Counted from the first letter of the stretch, positions 8,075 through 16,455 are shown. The stretch is DNA of 64,000 nt from Lachnospiraceae bacterium JC7 (GCA_000513555.1 ALYD01000009.1:41163-105162), one strand, 5' to 3'. Made by a program: numbers and translations. The notes: generated from the sequence alone by a model not told the origin.

Positions 8075-9166
8075 TCAATAATCGATGGACTCCATATACT
8101 TCATATACTTCACTACCATAAGAGCAATCTTGAAGGTGATGGCGTCATCAAATACTCTGAGATCGAGTCCGGTTGATCTCTGGAGCTTATCCAGTCTGTA
8201 AACAAGAGTGTTTCTGTGGATATAAAGCTGTCTTGATGTCTCGGATACGTTAAGGTTGTTCTCGAAGAACTTGTTAATGGTTGTAAGTGTTTCCTCATCG
8301 AACTCATCCGGAGAAATGGTTGTGAAGATCTCCTTGATGAACATCTTGCAGAGAGGAAGCGGAAGCTGATAGATCAGACGACCGATGCCGAGACGGTTGT
8401 AAGCTATGATGTTTCTGTCTTCGTAGAAGATCTTTCCTACTTCGAGAGCCATCTTTGCTTCCTTGTAGGACTTGGAAACGTCCTTGATCTCATTTACTAC
8501 TGTACCGAAGCTTACACGTGCGTGGATCATAGCCTCTGTCTCCAGCATATCGAGGATGGTCTCACCAACATGGTAAAGCTCCTCTGCTGACTCGTTCGGC
8601 TTGACTTCCTTAACGACGATAACATTCTTCTCATCAACAGCTGTAACGAAATCCTTTGTCTTTGTTGCAAAGAGTGTCTTGAGTGCATCCAGGGCACCTG
8701 AATCGTTAGAACCCTTATCTGTTTCGATGATGTAAACAACACGCTTTACGCCAATGTCTATGTGGAGCTTCTTGGCACGGTTGTAGATGTCAACAAGGAG
8801 CAGATTGTCGAGAAGAAGGTTCTTGATGAAATTATCCTTATCGAACTTCTCTTTATAAGCTACAAGAAGAGTCTGGATCTGGAATGAAGCGAGCTTTCCG
8901 ACCATGTAAACATCATCGGTGTCGCCCTTTGCTATAAGAACGTACTCAAGCTGATGCTCATCGAAGATCTTGAAAAACTGATATCCGCCTACTGCCTGAC
9001 TGTCTGCCTGAGAATCTGCAAAGGAGGATACCATAGACTCTGTGTACTGCTCGTCTGAAAAAGTAGAAGAAAGGATCTTGCCATCGATATCGGCGATAGC
9101 AATATCAACTCTTGTAATGCCTTTCAGCGAGTCAATGGTGCTCTGTAAAACCTGATTTGAAATCAT
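8075..9166 (-). CDS. CdaR/PucR-type helix-turn-helix transcriptional regulator
   Basis: Predicted transcription factor of 363 aa. The C-terminal 60 residues match the PucR-type HTH found in CdaR and PucR regulators (NVSETSRQLYIHRNTLVYRLDKL region, about residues 305-330). The N-terminal two thirds resemble a sensory region followed by a GGDEF-like linker of the CdaR type; its ligand cannot be read from sequence (sugar diacids in E. coli CdaR). No obvious target gene adjoins it. It has its own promoter and terminator and is monocistronic. The next gene upstream, a sugar-ABC ATPase, is separately transcribed. Confidence 0.85.
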   Translation of the reverse strand: MISNQVLQSTIDSLKGITRVDIAIADIDGKILSSTFSDEQYTESMVSSFADSQADSQAVGGYQFFKIFDEHQLEYVLIAKGDTDDVYMVGKLASFQIQTLLVAYKEKFDKDNFIKNLLLDNLLLVDIYNRAKKLHIDIGVKRVVYIIETDKGSNDSGALDALKTLFATKTKDFVTAVDEKNVIVVKEVKPNESAEELYHVGETILDMLETEAMIHARVSFGTVVNEIKDVSKSYKEAKMALEVGKIFYEDRNIIAYNRLGIGRLIYQLPLPLCKMFIKEIFTTISPDEFDEETLTTINKFFENNLNVSETSRQLYIHRNTLVYRLDKLQRSTGLDLRVFDDAITFKIALMVVKYMKYMESIDY

Positions 9167-9225
9167 ATGTTCTCCTATCTTAACGGAAAAAAGAAAAATG
9201 TCCGCTGTTACCCATAATTAATTGT

Positions 9226-9254
9226 ATTTTACTAAAATCAACATTTAAGTTCAA
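9226..9254 (-). promoter_or_regulatory. Promoter of the CdaR-type regulator gene
   Basis: TTGAAC and TAAAAT on the minus strand are 17 bases apart; the leader to the ATG is about 50-55 nt and ends with AGGAG. Confidence 0.6.
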
Positions 9255-9387
9255 GGTTTCTTTATAGAATAGAATAATTGACAAAAAGATTCAAGTGACA
9301 ATCTGCTTTTTGTTAAAGACAAATTGCCTATTCTGTTATTCGACATAAAGGGACTTTTCCATAAATTAAGAACACGTAACAGGTTAC

Positions 9388-9422
9388 AAAAAAGAACCGA
9401 AGCACTTCTGCTCCGGTTCTTT
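9388..9422 (-). terminator. Terminator after the sugar ABC ATPase gene
   Basis: The stem AAAGAACCG.AGCA / TGCT.CGGTTCTTT is followed by a T-run on the minus strand, just past the stop codon at 9431. Confidence 0.9.
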
Positions 9423-9430
9423 GAAAAATC

Positions 9431-10543
9431 TTAGTTTGTGATGGTCTTCTCTGTCTCTTTGTCGAAAACGTGAATCTTTGACTCGTCGATCGCAAATGTA
9501 ACATTGGAACCTGTACGGGCAGCTGTCTTAGGGTTAACTCTTGCAACCCATGAAGCATCTCCGAGATCGAAGTAAAGAAGTGTCTCTGCACCGAGCATCT
9601 CGTAAACCTTGATCTCTGCCTGAAGTGTCTGCTTTGGATGAGCAGCTACGAAATCAGCCTCATCATGAAGGTGCTCAGGTCTGATTCCGAGTGTTACAGT
9701 CTTGCCTACATATCCGCCATCCTTAAGCTTGGCAGCCTTCTCCTTGCTGAGTACGATGGTGTGACCTGCGAATGTAAGTGTAACCTCACCATCCTTTTCT
9801 GCACAATCTGCATCGATCATGTTCATCTGAGGTGAACCGATGAATCCTGCAACGAACTTGTTGCAAGGTGTATCGTAAAGGTTCTCAGGTGAATCAACCT
9901 GCTGGATGATACCGTCCTTGAGAACAACGATTCTTGTTCCAAGTGTCATAGCCTCTGTCTGGTCATGAGTTACATAGATGATAGTAGTCTCGAGAGACTT
10001 ATGAAGCTTTGCGATCTCTACACGCATCTGGGCTCTCAGCTTTGCATCGAGGTTTGAAAGAGGCTCGTCCATAAGGAATACCTTAGGTCTGCGGACGATG
10101 GCACGTCCCATGGCAACACGCTGTCTCTGTCCACCTGAAAGAGCCTTTGGCTTTCTGTCGAGAAGGTGCTCAAGGTCAAGGATTCTTGCAGCCTCATGAA
10201 CCTTCTGATCGATCTCGTCCTTAGGAACCTTACGAAGCTTAAGACCGAATGCCATGTTGTCATATACTGTCATATGAGGATACAGAGCGTAGTTCTGGAA
10301 TACCATCGCGATATCTCTGTCCTTAGGCTCTACATCATTCATTCTCTTTCCGTCGATCATGAGATCACCGCTTGAGATATCCTCAAGTCCTGCGATCATA
10401 CGAAGAGTTGTGGACTTACCACATCCTGATGGGCCTACGAAAATAATAAACTCCTGATCTTTTACATCAAGATTGAACTCCTTAACGGCAACGAATCCGT
10501 TAGGATACTTTTTTGTGACGTCTTTAAGAACTACACTTGCCAT
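9431..10543 (-). CDS. Sugar ABC transporter ATP-binding protein, MsmX/UgpC/MalK type (orphan)
   Basis: ATPase that powers carbohydrate importers of the CUT1 class from the cytoplasmic face. The 370-aa product shows Walker A GPSGCGKST, signature LSGGQRQRV, Walker B FLMDEPLSNLD and a C-terminal TOBE domain (about 235-370), the expected MalK/MsmX layout. No permease or binding-protein gene lies nearby, which is typical of MsmX-like ATPases that serve several importers. It has its own terminator. The leader (10544 to about 10650) contains a short hairpin that would act as a terminator only on the opposite strand. Confidence 0.94.
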   Translation of the reverse strand: MASVVLKDVTKKYPNGFVAVKEFNLDVKDQEFIIFVGPSGCGKSTTLRMIAGLEDISSGDLMIDGKRMNDVEPKDRDIAMVFQNYALYPHMTVYDNMAFGLKLRKVPKDEIDQKVHEAARILDLEHLLDRKPKALSGGQRQRVAMGRAIVRRPKVFLMDEPLSNLDAKLRAQMRVEIAKLHKSLETTIIYVTHDQTEAMTLGTRIVVLKDGIIQQVDSPENLYDTPCNKFVAGFIGSPQMNMIDADCAEKDGEVTLTFAGHTIVLSKEKAAKLKDGGYVGKTVTLGIRPEHLHDEADFVAAHPKQTLQAEIKVYEMLGAETLLYFDLGDASWVARVNPKTAARTGSNVTFAIDESKIHVFDKETEKTITN

Positions 10544-10583
10544 AATTGTTTGTCTCCTTATCAGCTATACATCTAGTACTATC

Positions 10584-10607
10584 AGCGGTATCTCCACCGC
10601 TTTTTTT
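10584..10607 (+). terminator. Small plus-strand terminator-like hairpin in the leader of the ABC ATPase gene
   Basis: AGCGGT and ACCGCT form a 6-bp stem followed by seven T on the plus strand. No plus-strand gene precedes it; it could end an antisense RNA, or simply act as a 5' stem-loop of the minus-strand mRNA. Confidence 0.35.
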
Positions 10608-10712
10608 GAACTATCCGTATAATACTCTAATAAAAATTCAATCTCTACGGCATAGCTACCCAAAAAGGAACGTCAAATTTTAGACAAAGTGTCGGTGAGA
10701 AAAAAGCTTTTG

Positions 10713-11363
10713 TTAATAAAGACAAAAAATCGAAGTTTTTGTAATCTTAATCTTCCCTTCTTTCAGCAATTTGCCTACTGCACGCTTAAATGCGGCCTTT
10801 GACATGCCGAAATCACGCTGAATTTCGTCAGGTTGTACAGTTTTATCCGTGTATGGTACATGTCCGTCGAACTTTTCCTTCAGAATGGTGAGTACCTCAT
10901 CGGCATTTTGCTCATAAAAATAGGTCTTAATTTTGTCATTTTTAATAACTGTCGCGTCTTCGTGCTTCTTTGTGTACATGGTTGCGGCAAGACGCTGAGA
11001 GTGATCCACATAAAGATAAACCTCGATGGTGTCACCCTTTTTGATCTCATAACGCATCTCATGATAAGGAAGGAGTACATCTCTCTCCAGTCCGATGTCA
11101 ACGAAAGCACCGATGCTGGTGACATCCTTGACCAGTACCTTTGCTATCTCACCCACTGAGATAAGAGGCTTCTTTGTGGTTGCTATAAGACGGTCACGGG
11201 AATCCTTGTATACGAAAACTTCCACATCGTCTCCGATGGTCTTTCCGTTTGGAACCTGCTTTTTAGGAAGAAGTACGGATGCACCTTCCTCGTCTGCGAG
11301 ATATACACCGAAATCCTTCTCGCGTGATATCTTAAGTGTCTGAATCTTTCCTAATTCGATCAT
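10713..11363 (-). CDS. CvfB-family S1-like RNA-binding protein
   Basis: Predicted cytoplasmic RNA-binding protein. The 216-aa product contains successive S1-like beta-barrel segments (about 1-60, 65-130) and a C-terminal winged-helix segment (about 175-216, with FGMSKAAFKRAVGKLLKEGK), the CvfB/YitL layout; S. aureus CvfB is longer (about 300 aa), so this is a short member. In staphylococci CvfB affects virulence gene expression; the role here is unknown. The ATG at 11363 follows a purine-rich stretch (AGTAAAGAAAGGAA). The thioesterase gene ends 29 bp upstream, so the two may be co-transcribed. Confidence 0.82.
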   Translation of the reverse strand: MIELGKIQTLKISREKDFGVYLADEEGASVLLPKKQVPNGKTIGDDVEVFVYKDSRDRLIATTKKPLISVGEIAKVLVKDVTSIGAFVDIGLERDVLLPYHEMRYEIKKGDTIEVYLYVDHSQRLAATMYTKKHEDATVIKNDKIKTYFYEQNADEVLTILKEKFDGHVPYTDKTVQPDEIQRDFGMSKAAFKRAVGKLLKEGKIKITKTSIFCLY

Positions 11364-11392
11364 TTGATTTCCTTTCTTTACTTTTGCCGGAC

Positions 11393-12118
11393 TTATGAAA
11401 ATTCTATATTACAGTATACCTCTCCTGCTTCGTTCTGGAGGCTCACTACTACGCTTTCGGTTTCGGTGATCCCGTACTTCGGGATCATGATGTCTCCGAG
11501 GACTGCGGCCTTCCTGTACTCTGCTCTGATACGGCCGGAGGTGAAATGTACCTTGCCTTCCGTGGCAGCTGTCAGGACGTCGTCAGCGATCTGTATGTAC
11601 TGGGCATTGTTCACATGGTGATTTGTGTCAATGTGATGCTGCTCTACCTTTATGGCCTCACCGGTAGTGAGTTTCTCCGGTGCTGCAACTCTTCTGTCAC
11701 TGTCCGGCAGCATGAGAACGTTCTTTATTTCACCGAAAGGCTCGATCATGTTCTCTTCTATCTTTACAGGACGCATACGTTCTGTATCGAAGTTGAACCA
11801 GAGACTGTCGGCTTTCAGAAGATAGTTTCCGTCTTTATCCTTTACCCAGAAATTTCTGTGGGCAAGAACACCTCTGAATTCGTGAGGGCTTGTTCCGATA
11901 GATATATTTTCATACAAACGGGGCATACGTTCAATATAAATATCCCAGTAGCTGAGGAGCCATGCCCTGTGGATCTCGCCCAGGTGATCCACTGTGAGGC
12001 CTACGTCCGCTGAATGAAAGGTGCTGCAGTCCTGAAGATAATTTACAAGCGCTGTAATAGTGATGTTCTGTGTCTCGTCTGTTTCTGAATAACGTACTCT
12101 TGCGTCAAACTCGTACAT
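11393..12118 (-). CDS. Acyl-ACP thioesterase (FatA/FatB-like, double hot-dog fold)
   Basis: Hydrolyses acyl chains from acyl carrier protein, ending fatty-acid synthesis or releasing free fatty acids. The 241-aa product begins MYEFDARVRYSETD and has two hot-dog halves, the second around residues 145-241 with NHHVNNAQYI, where the family's Asn/His/Cys-type active-site region lies. I use the ATG at 12118 because AAAGGAG lies 5 bases upstream and homology starts there; the open frame extends 61 codons further, across a hairpin. It is followed closely by the CvfB-like gene. Confidence 0.87.
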   Translation of the reverse strand: MYEFDARVRYSETDETQNITITALVNYLQDCSTFHSADVGLTVDHLGEIHRAWLLSYWDIYIERMPRLYENISIGTSPHEFRGVLAHRNFWVKDKDGNYLLKADSLWFNFDTERMRPVKIEENMIEPFGEIKNVLMLPDSDRRVAAPEKLTTGEAIKVEQHHIDTNHHVNNAQYIQIADDVLTAATEGKVHFTSGRIRAEYRKAAVLGDIMIPKYGITETESVVVSLQNEAGEVYCNIEFS

Positions 12119-12399
12119 GGTGCTCCTTTCATCTGGTAAAGGTGTATATGTGTACAATAAAAGCAGGTTCAACGTTTCCGCGAAACCTGCTTTGATGCTG
12201 TGTTCTAAGGTGTTTCGTCCGTTTCGCGTATCTGCCGTCTCATACAACAGAGGTATCTCAGCGTATATCCGCTGAAAGTAATACCGGTATCTTAATCGCA
12301 TTCATAAATAAAAGCAACAGATATTTTACTTTTGAACAATCTTCTGAGAAGCAAATATTTCAACATCTGCCGGATCGAAACAGGCTTATGTAATACCGG
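12119..12399. other. Intergenic region between mscL and thioesterase genes
   Basis: This 281-bp stretch holds one clear hairpin (AAAGCAGGTT / AACCTGCTTT at 12160-12193), two copies of GTAATACCGGT (near 12281 and 12391, the second overlapping the end of mscL) and a small CAGCG/CGCTG stem. No further gene is supported. Confidence 0.45.
12158..12193 (-). terminator. Probable terminator upstream of the thioesterase gene
   Basis: A perfect 10-bp stem (AAAGCAGGTT/AACCTGCTTT) with a 14-nt loop is followed by TTTTATTG on the minus strand. It lies about 200 bp beyond the mscL stop. Confidence 0.55.
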
Positions 12400-12876
12400 T
12401 TATGCGTTCAGCTCTGCTGCGTCGATCTTGAAGCCTTCAAGCTTTGATGTGCAGTTAGGGCATCTTGTTGCCTCTATCTTGATCTCAGACTTGCAGTATG
12501 GGCACTCCTTTGTGGTTGGAGCTGCAGGTGCCTCTGCCTCCTGCTTTCTCAGCCTGTTCATTCCCTTTACAAAAAGGAATACTACAAATGCCATAATAAT
12601 GAAAGAAATGGCCTGAGTGATGAATTTTCCATAGCCGAAAACGGCACCCTCTGCCACTGCGTCGGCATAGACCTTTGTTGTCTGGCCTGCCAGAGGTATG
12701 AACATGTTGTTGAAATCGATCTTGCCGGTGAAGATGGAAAGGATAGGCATAACGAGGTCGTCAACCACACTCTTAACGAGAGCTGTGAAAGCTGAACCGA
12801 TGATCATGCCGACTGCCAGATCGATCATGTTTCCTTTTACTGCAAACTCTTTAAATTCCTTGATAAAATCTTTCAT
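12400..12876 (-). CDS. mscL: Large-conductance mechanosensitive channel MscL with C-terminal zinc ribbon
   Basis: Emergency valve that opens under membrane tension after osmotic downshock. The 158-aa product starts MKDFIKEFKEFAVKGN with two membrane helices (about 15-45 and 75-105), as in standard MscL. The last 40 residues add a zinc-ribbon-like CPYC...CPNC module not found in E. coli MscL. Start ATG at 12876 is preceded by AGGAG (8-nt spacing); the frame is open 35 codons further, without homology. It is a monocistronic minus-strand gene. Confidence 0.94.
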   Translation of the reverse strand: MKDFIKEFKEFAVKGNMIDLAVGMIIGSAFTALVKSVVDDLVMPILSIFTGKIDFNNMFIPLAGQTTKVYADAVAEGAVFGYGKFITQAISFIIMAFVVFLFVKGMNRLRKQEAEAPAAPTTKECPYCKSEIKIEATRCPNCTSKLEGFKIDAAELNA

Positions 12877-12990
12877 CGATATGCTCCTATTCTGCCCGGG
12901 ACTATAAAAGATGCCTGTGCCAATGCTTAGATCATTCAGCTCACCGGATATAAGGTGGAGCCGTAGGCTTGAGGGCGGCACCGAAACATC

Positions 12991-13041
12991 AAAAAAGATC
13001 CGGAGCCATGATTTTTCAATAAAACCATTTTACTCCGGATC
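12991..13041 (-). terminator. Terminator of the GntR/ABC operon
   Basis: GATCCGGAG and CTCCGGATC pair across a 27-nt loop and are followed by six T on the minus strand, 30 bp past the permease stop. Confidence 0.8.
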
Positions 13042-13071
13042 ATGTGAAAATTCTATTTTATTCTGCTGTTT

Positions 13072-14592
13072 TTAATTTTTATATTCTGTTTCTCTCCACT
13101 TCAGGAACTCGGAAAGATCCATATCTATATAACTCATTTTATTATCGGTTCCGAGGTGAGGTGTGACTGTGACCTCGCAGTATTTACTGATCTCCTTAAG
13201 ATCCGCTTCTGAAAGAGGATGTGCTCCGTCATAGTCGTACTGCTGGAATTCCATGCCTTTTTCGAGATCCGCCTTGTTGTAGACCCTGAACATAATGTAG
13301 GTACTGTTCTCCTTGCCGGAGTTATAGAATTTGGCTCTGGACTGTCTGCGATAGTCTTCGAGTTTTTCTAGCATAGCGTTGTAACGTTCTTTTTTCTCTT
13401 TTGGTATCACCATGGTGAATTCCACATTTGCCTCATGTGTCTCTGTATCTTCGCCGCTCTCGAGAATGGTTCCGAGATCCTCTATGGATACAAATGCATC
13501 ATAGGAATAACAGAGGTACCTTTGGCTGAACAGGTCGTAAGGGAGCTTGCTGAGACCGAAACCTTCTGTGGCCCATCCTGCCTTTGCGAAGCATAGGGAA
13601 GCCACGGTGGCAAAGACGAAATAGGCTATGGGGCGCCATGTGATCTTCAGAGTTCTCTTGTAGACGAAGGATGCCACTATGTATATGAAGAACAGAAGGA
13701 GGTAGAAGAACTCCATGTTGTCCCATCCGTCGGAAACTATAGACCATGCCATATCAAGAAGGATAAGGGCGAGGTAAATGTTTATGATGAAAGGATATGA
13801 AAGTATATCGTCGGAGATCTGTCCGGCTCTCTCTGCCTTTCTCTTTATGAAATGATATCTCAAAAGTACGATCGCGATAACGGCGTACAAAAACTGCAGC
13901 AGCACATATCGGACACTGAAGATGGAAAGCTGTGCGTACTCGGGCTCAAGGATGAACTCGAGATTTGAGGCCAGCATACCTGCAGGTGAAAGCATTACCG
14001 CAATATCGTATATGAAGCTGTCTGGCGGAAGATTTCTGCCGGCTATCATGCACTGCATGAAGATCATTATGGAGATTCCGACAACTCCTGGAAGTGTTGA
14101 GTAGGCTCCTATCATCACTATTCCGTCGAAGATGGAGTTTGCCAATGTATAGACCGCGGTGTTCACAAGTATCAGTACCAGCAGTGAATAGGCTTCATAA
14201 CCCTGAAGGAGCAGAAATCTGTGTACGGGTACTGCGTGAAATGCCTTGGTGATCCACACAATGGCGGTGCCCAGGAAGAAGCTTCCGTAGGCCATGAGCC
14301 ATGTTAAAAGTATGTTCGTCAGAAGCTGTTCCTTTCTGGAAACAGGGAGTGACAGGAACATGTCCACACTGTTCTTTCTGTGAATGTATGAAAAAAGAAG
14401 TACAGGTACAGCGGCACTGAGAAGTATGGAAAGAATATTTCCTATGTTGGCGCAGGCTGTAAAGGTATCCTCCGGATGCAGGTGGTCATAACCGGTGAAG
14501 GAAATAAGCTGAAAGGCCACTGAGATAAGCAGGAAGAAAAGTATCGAGATCCTGCGGCTCTTTATCAGCCATTTGAAGTAGTTTTTATTCAT
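13072..14592 (-). CDS. ABC-2 type transporter permease (YtrC/D-like)
   Basis: Membrane part of an ABC exporter or sensor. The 506-aa product has about ten hydrophobic segments, one at residues 14-32 and the rest mostly between 55 and 350, then a soluble C-terminal domain of about 140 residues (365-506) of unknown role. Its ATG overlaps the ATPase stop codon by 4 bp, and the three genes GntR, ATPase and permease form one operon closed by a terminator. The layout resembles ytrABC-type loci, which respond to cell-wall antibiotics in Bacillus; the substrate here is unknown. Confidence 0.82.
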   Translation of the reverse strand: MNKNYFKWLIKSRRISILFFLLISVAFQLISFTGYDHLHPEDTFTACANIGNILSILLSAAVPVLLFSYIHRKNSVDMFLSLPVSRKEQLLTNILLTWLMAYGSFFLGTAIVWITKAFHAVPVHRFLLLQGYEAYSLLVLILVNTAVYTLANSIFDGIVMIGAYSTLPGVVGISIMIFMQCMIAGRNLPPDSFIYDIAVMLSPAGMLASNLEFILEPEYAQLSIFSVRYVLLQFLYAVIAIVLLRYHFIKRKAERAGQISDDILSYPFIINIYLALILLDMAWSIVSDGWDNMEFFYLLLFFIYIVASFVYKRTLKITWRPIAYFVFATVASLCFAKAGWATEGFGLSKLPYDLFSQRYLCYSYDAFVSIEDLGTILESGEDTETHEANVEFTMVIPKEKKERYNAMLEKLEDYRRQSRAKFYNSGKENSTYIMFRVYNKADLEKGMEFQQYDYDGAHPLSEADLKEISKYCEVTVTPHLGTDNKMSYIDMDLSEFLKWRETEYKN

Positions 14593-15467
14593 GATCGTGC
14601 CTCTCTTTCAAGTTCATATATGAAAAGCTCTTCGAAATTGACCGGAAGTATGTTCAGAAGGATCGGATCCATGGCTCTTAACTGCTCTTCCACCTGATCC
14701 GCGTCTCCCCGGATGACCAGCTTGTATACCTGACCTTCCTTTTCGAACTGGAGGATGTCGAGGTCATGGAAGTCATCTTTTGTACGATCTTCCCTGAAGG
14801 CCAGCTGATACTTGTTAATGTTTGCCTTGGACTCTGAGAGATCTCCTCCGCTGAGTATCCTGCCGTCTTCCAGCATGGCGAAGCTGTCGCAGATATCTTC
14901 AAGCTCCTTCAGGCTGTGGGACGATATGATGACGGAAACGTCTTCGTCTTCGAGAAGGTCCGTTAATGCATTTTTGAAGTGGAGCCTTGCTATAGGTTCA
15001 AGTCCGTCATAGGCCTCGTCCAGAAGCATTAGCTTAGGGTGTATGGCGAGGGCGAACAAAAGTGATACTCTTCGCTTCATACCCTTTGAAAAGGTGGCGA
15101 TGGAAGCCTTCGGATCAAGCTCGAACATCTTTAGATATTTCTGATAGGCCTCCGGATCAAAATCGTACATGCACTCATAGAACAGCTTGAGGCTTTCTAT
15201 GGTGGAGCCTAAGGGGAAGTACGCCTCGTCGCTTACGAAGGCTATCTTCTTCTTTGTGCTCATGTCGTAATATGTGCTTTTTCCATCGAGGGTTATACTG
15301 CCCGTTTCCGGTGCGTATACTCCGGCAATGGAACGAAGCAGGGTCGATTTTCCGGCGCCGTTTATACCTACGAGACCGACTATGGATTTTGTGTTGACTG
15401 TAAGGTTCAGGTCTTTAAGAACTTCTTTTTTGCCGAAGTTTTTTGACAAGTGTTCTATCTTAAGCAT
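14589..15467 (-). CDS. ABC transporter ATP-binding protein (YtrB-like)
   Basis: ATPase partner of the permease downstream. The 292-aa product shows Walker A GINGAGKST and Walker B LMLLDEAYDGLEP; the signature region reads TFSKGMKRR, the relaxed form common in ABC-2 exporters. The C-terminal 70 residues are an added small domain. I start at the ATG at 15467, six bases after GGGGAGGA; an in-frame ATG five codons upstream has no RBS. The start overlaps the end of the GntR gene by 8 bp. Confidence 0.92.
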   Translation of the reverse strand: MLKIEHLSKNFGKKEVLKDLNLTVNTKSIVGLVGINGAGKSTLLRSIAGVYAPETGSITLDGKSTYYDMSTKKKIAFVSDEAYFPLGSTIESLKLFYECMYDFDPEAYQKYLKMFELDPKASIATFSKGMKRRVSLLFALAIHPKLMLLDEAYDGLEPIARLHFKNALTDLLEDEDVSVIISSHSLKELEDICDSFAMLEDGRILSGGDLSESKANINKYQLAFREDRTKDDFHDLDILQFEKEGQVYKLVIRGDADQVEEQLRAMDPILLNILPVNFEELFIYELEREARS

Positions 15468-15819
15468 GGTTATCCTCCCCATATACCTTGTTCACGGCCG
15501 CGAGGACCTCTTCTTTTGTGATGCCGTTGTCCTTGAGCGGCTTAAGCAATGATGTTATCTGAAGCATTTTTGAATTTTCCATACTGATATTCGCTACATA
15601 GACCCCTTTCTTTGGCAGATTGTATACGTATCCCTTCTGCTCCAGCTGGGCGTATGCCTTGGCAACGGTGTTAGGGTTAATGCCGTTTTCCGTTGCCAGC
15701 TGTCTTACAGAAGGGAGCTTGTCGCCGGATTTCAGGACTCCGGCTTCTATGAAGCTCAGTATCTGAGTCTGTATCTGCTCAAATATGGGCTCCTTGCTCT
15801 GAAGGTTGACAAGGAACAT
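15460..15819 (-). CDS. GntR-family regulator, YtrA subfamily
   Basis: Short repressor of 119 aa. The N-terminal winged helix-turn-helix (residues 10-72, with LPSVRQLATENGINPNTVAKAY) is followed by a short C-terminal dimerisation part, as in YtrA-type GntR regulators that lack a large ligand domain. It is the first gene of an operon with an ABC ATPase and permease, which it most likely represses. An inverted repeat and a tandem repeat in the 130 bp upstream are candidate operators. GGAGG lies 5 bases before its ATG. Confidence 0.93.
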   Translation of the reverse strand: MFLVNLQSKEPIFEQIQTQILSFIEAGVLKSGDKLPSVRQLATENGINPNTVAKAYAQLEQKGYVYNLPKKGVYVANISMENSKMLQITSLLKPLKDNGITKEEVLAAVNKVYGEDNHA

Positions 15820-15845
15820 ATTTCACCTCCGAATCTGTCGGTATA

Positions 15846-15908
15846 AGTGTCAAAACTCTATCTCACCCTTGTGTATGCACAGATGTGCGGGATAGACTTA
15901 ATGACACT
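15846..15908. promoter_or_regulatory. Candidate operator of the GntR/ABC operon (nested inverted repeats)
   Basis: AGTGTC-5nt-TCTATC on the left is mirrored by GATAGA-6nt-GACACT on the right, with GCACAGATGTGC, itself a 12-bp palindrome, in the centre. The repeat lies 27 bp upstream of the GntR start. AGTGT-type half-sites are known for YtrA; the wide spacing here is unusual. Confidence 0.45.
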
Positions 15909-15916
15909 CATGCCAT

Positions 15917-15952
15917 CTGTATTACTTGTACTAGCTGTATTAACTGTACTAC
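15917..15952. repeat. 18-bp tandem repeat upstream of the GntR gene
   Basis: Two adjacent copies of CTGTATTAnnTGTACTAn match at 15 of 18 positions. They could be regulator sites or chance; they lie about 100 bp upstream of the GntR start. Confidence 0.4.
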
Positions 15953-16125
15953 TATTCCGGTGAAATGCAACAGGGGTGTCTGATTATTCAAAAAAAGTTA
16001 ATGGAATGAATGGGGATGAAATAAAAAATAAAGAATATAGTGAAAAACAGGGAAGGGAAAGCAAAAAAGGCGGCAGATATGATTGGGGCGGCATCCCACA
16101 TTCCTTCGGAATATGGGATATATAC

Positions 16126-16152
16126 AAAAAACTCAGAGCCAAAGCTCTGAGT
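16126..16152 (-). terminator. Terminator of the tRNA-Gln pair
   Basis: ACTCAGAGC and GCTCTGAGT form a perfect 9-bp stem followed by six T on the minus strand, 9 bp past the second tRNA-Gln. Confidence 0.9.
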
Positions 16153-16160
16153 TCTGAAAG

Positions 16161-16232
16161 CAGCGCTACCAGGATTCGAACCTGGGAATGACGGAATCAG
16201 AATCCGTTGCCTTACCACTTGGCGACAGCGCT
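16161..16232 (-). tRNA. tRNA-Gln (anticodon CTG), copy 2
   Basis: 72-nt cloverleaf. Acceptor AGCGCTG pairs with TAGCGCT (last pair G-U), discriminator G, anticodon loop TTCTGAT giving CTG, and T-loop TTCGAAT. It is identical to the copy 36 bp upstream; CCA is not encoded. Confidence 0.96.
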
Positions 16233-16268
16233 ATATGAAATTTTATCTGTACCATACATGATGGTGAG

Positions 16269-16340
16269 CAGCGCTACCAGGATTCGAACCTGGGAATGAC
16301 GGAATCAGAATCCGTTGCCTTACCACTTGGCGACAGCGCT
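16269..16340 (-). tRNA. tRNA-Gln (anticodon CTG), copy 1
   Basis: It has the same 72-nt sequence and cloverleaf as the next copy. It is transcribed first from the promoter at 16372-16400. A small GTCGCTT/AAGCGAC stem lies between promoter and tRNA. Confidence 0.96.
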
Positions 16341-16371
16341 ATAAATAAGTGTCGCTTCAAGCGACTTGTAT

Positions 16372-16400
16372 ATACTACACTACTGTATCGAATGTGTCAA
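16372..16400 (-). promoter_or_regulatory. Promoter of the tRNA-Gln pair
   Basis: TTGACA, 17 bases, TAGTAT on the minus strand; the -10 box ends about 30 bp before the first mature tRNA-Gln. Confidence 0.75.
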
Positions 16401-16424
16401 CAATAAAATAAATTTTTATAATTA

Positions 16425-16451
16425 ATGCCCGCAGATATTTTCTGCGGGCAT
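16425..16451 (-). terminator. Terminator of apbE
   Basis: ATGCCCGCAGA and TCTGCGGGCAT form an 11-bp stem 4 bp past the apbE stop. The U-tract after it is interrupted (TTAATTATAAAAATTT). Confidence 0.7.
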
Positions 16452-16455
16452 CAGA

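Larger units (their letters stand above)
15820..16125. other. Intergenic region upstream of the GntR operon
   Basis: The first 130 bp hold the operator-like repeats annotated separately. Further on, a hairpin at 16093-16118 (ATCCCA, ATTCC / GGAAT, TGGGAT) lies beyond the tRNA-Gln terminator on the minus strand. The plus-strand frame open across 15976-16191 runs into the tRNA gene and is not credible. No other gene is seen. Confidence 0.5.

Noticed and set aside
15976..16191. 71-codon plus-strand ORF
   Set aside because: It runs through the tRNA-Gln terminator into the tRNA gene.
16161..16340. Two near-identical 72-bp units, considered as a start of a CRISPR-like array
   Set aside because: They are two tRNA-Gln genes with a proper cloverleaf; there are only two copies.
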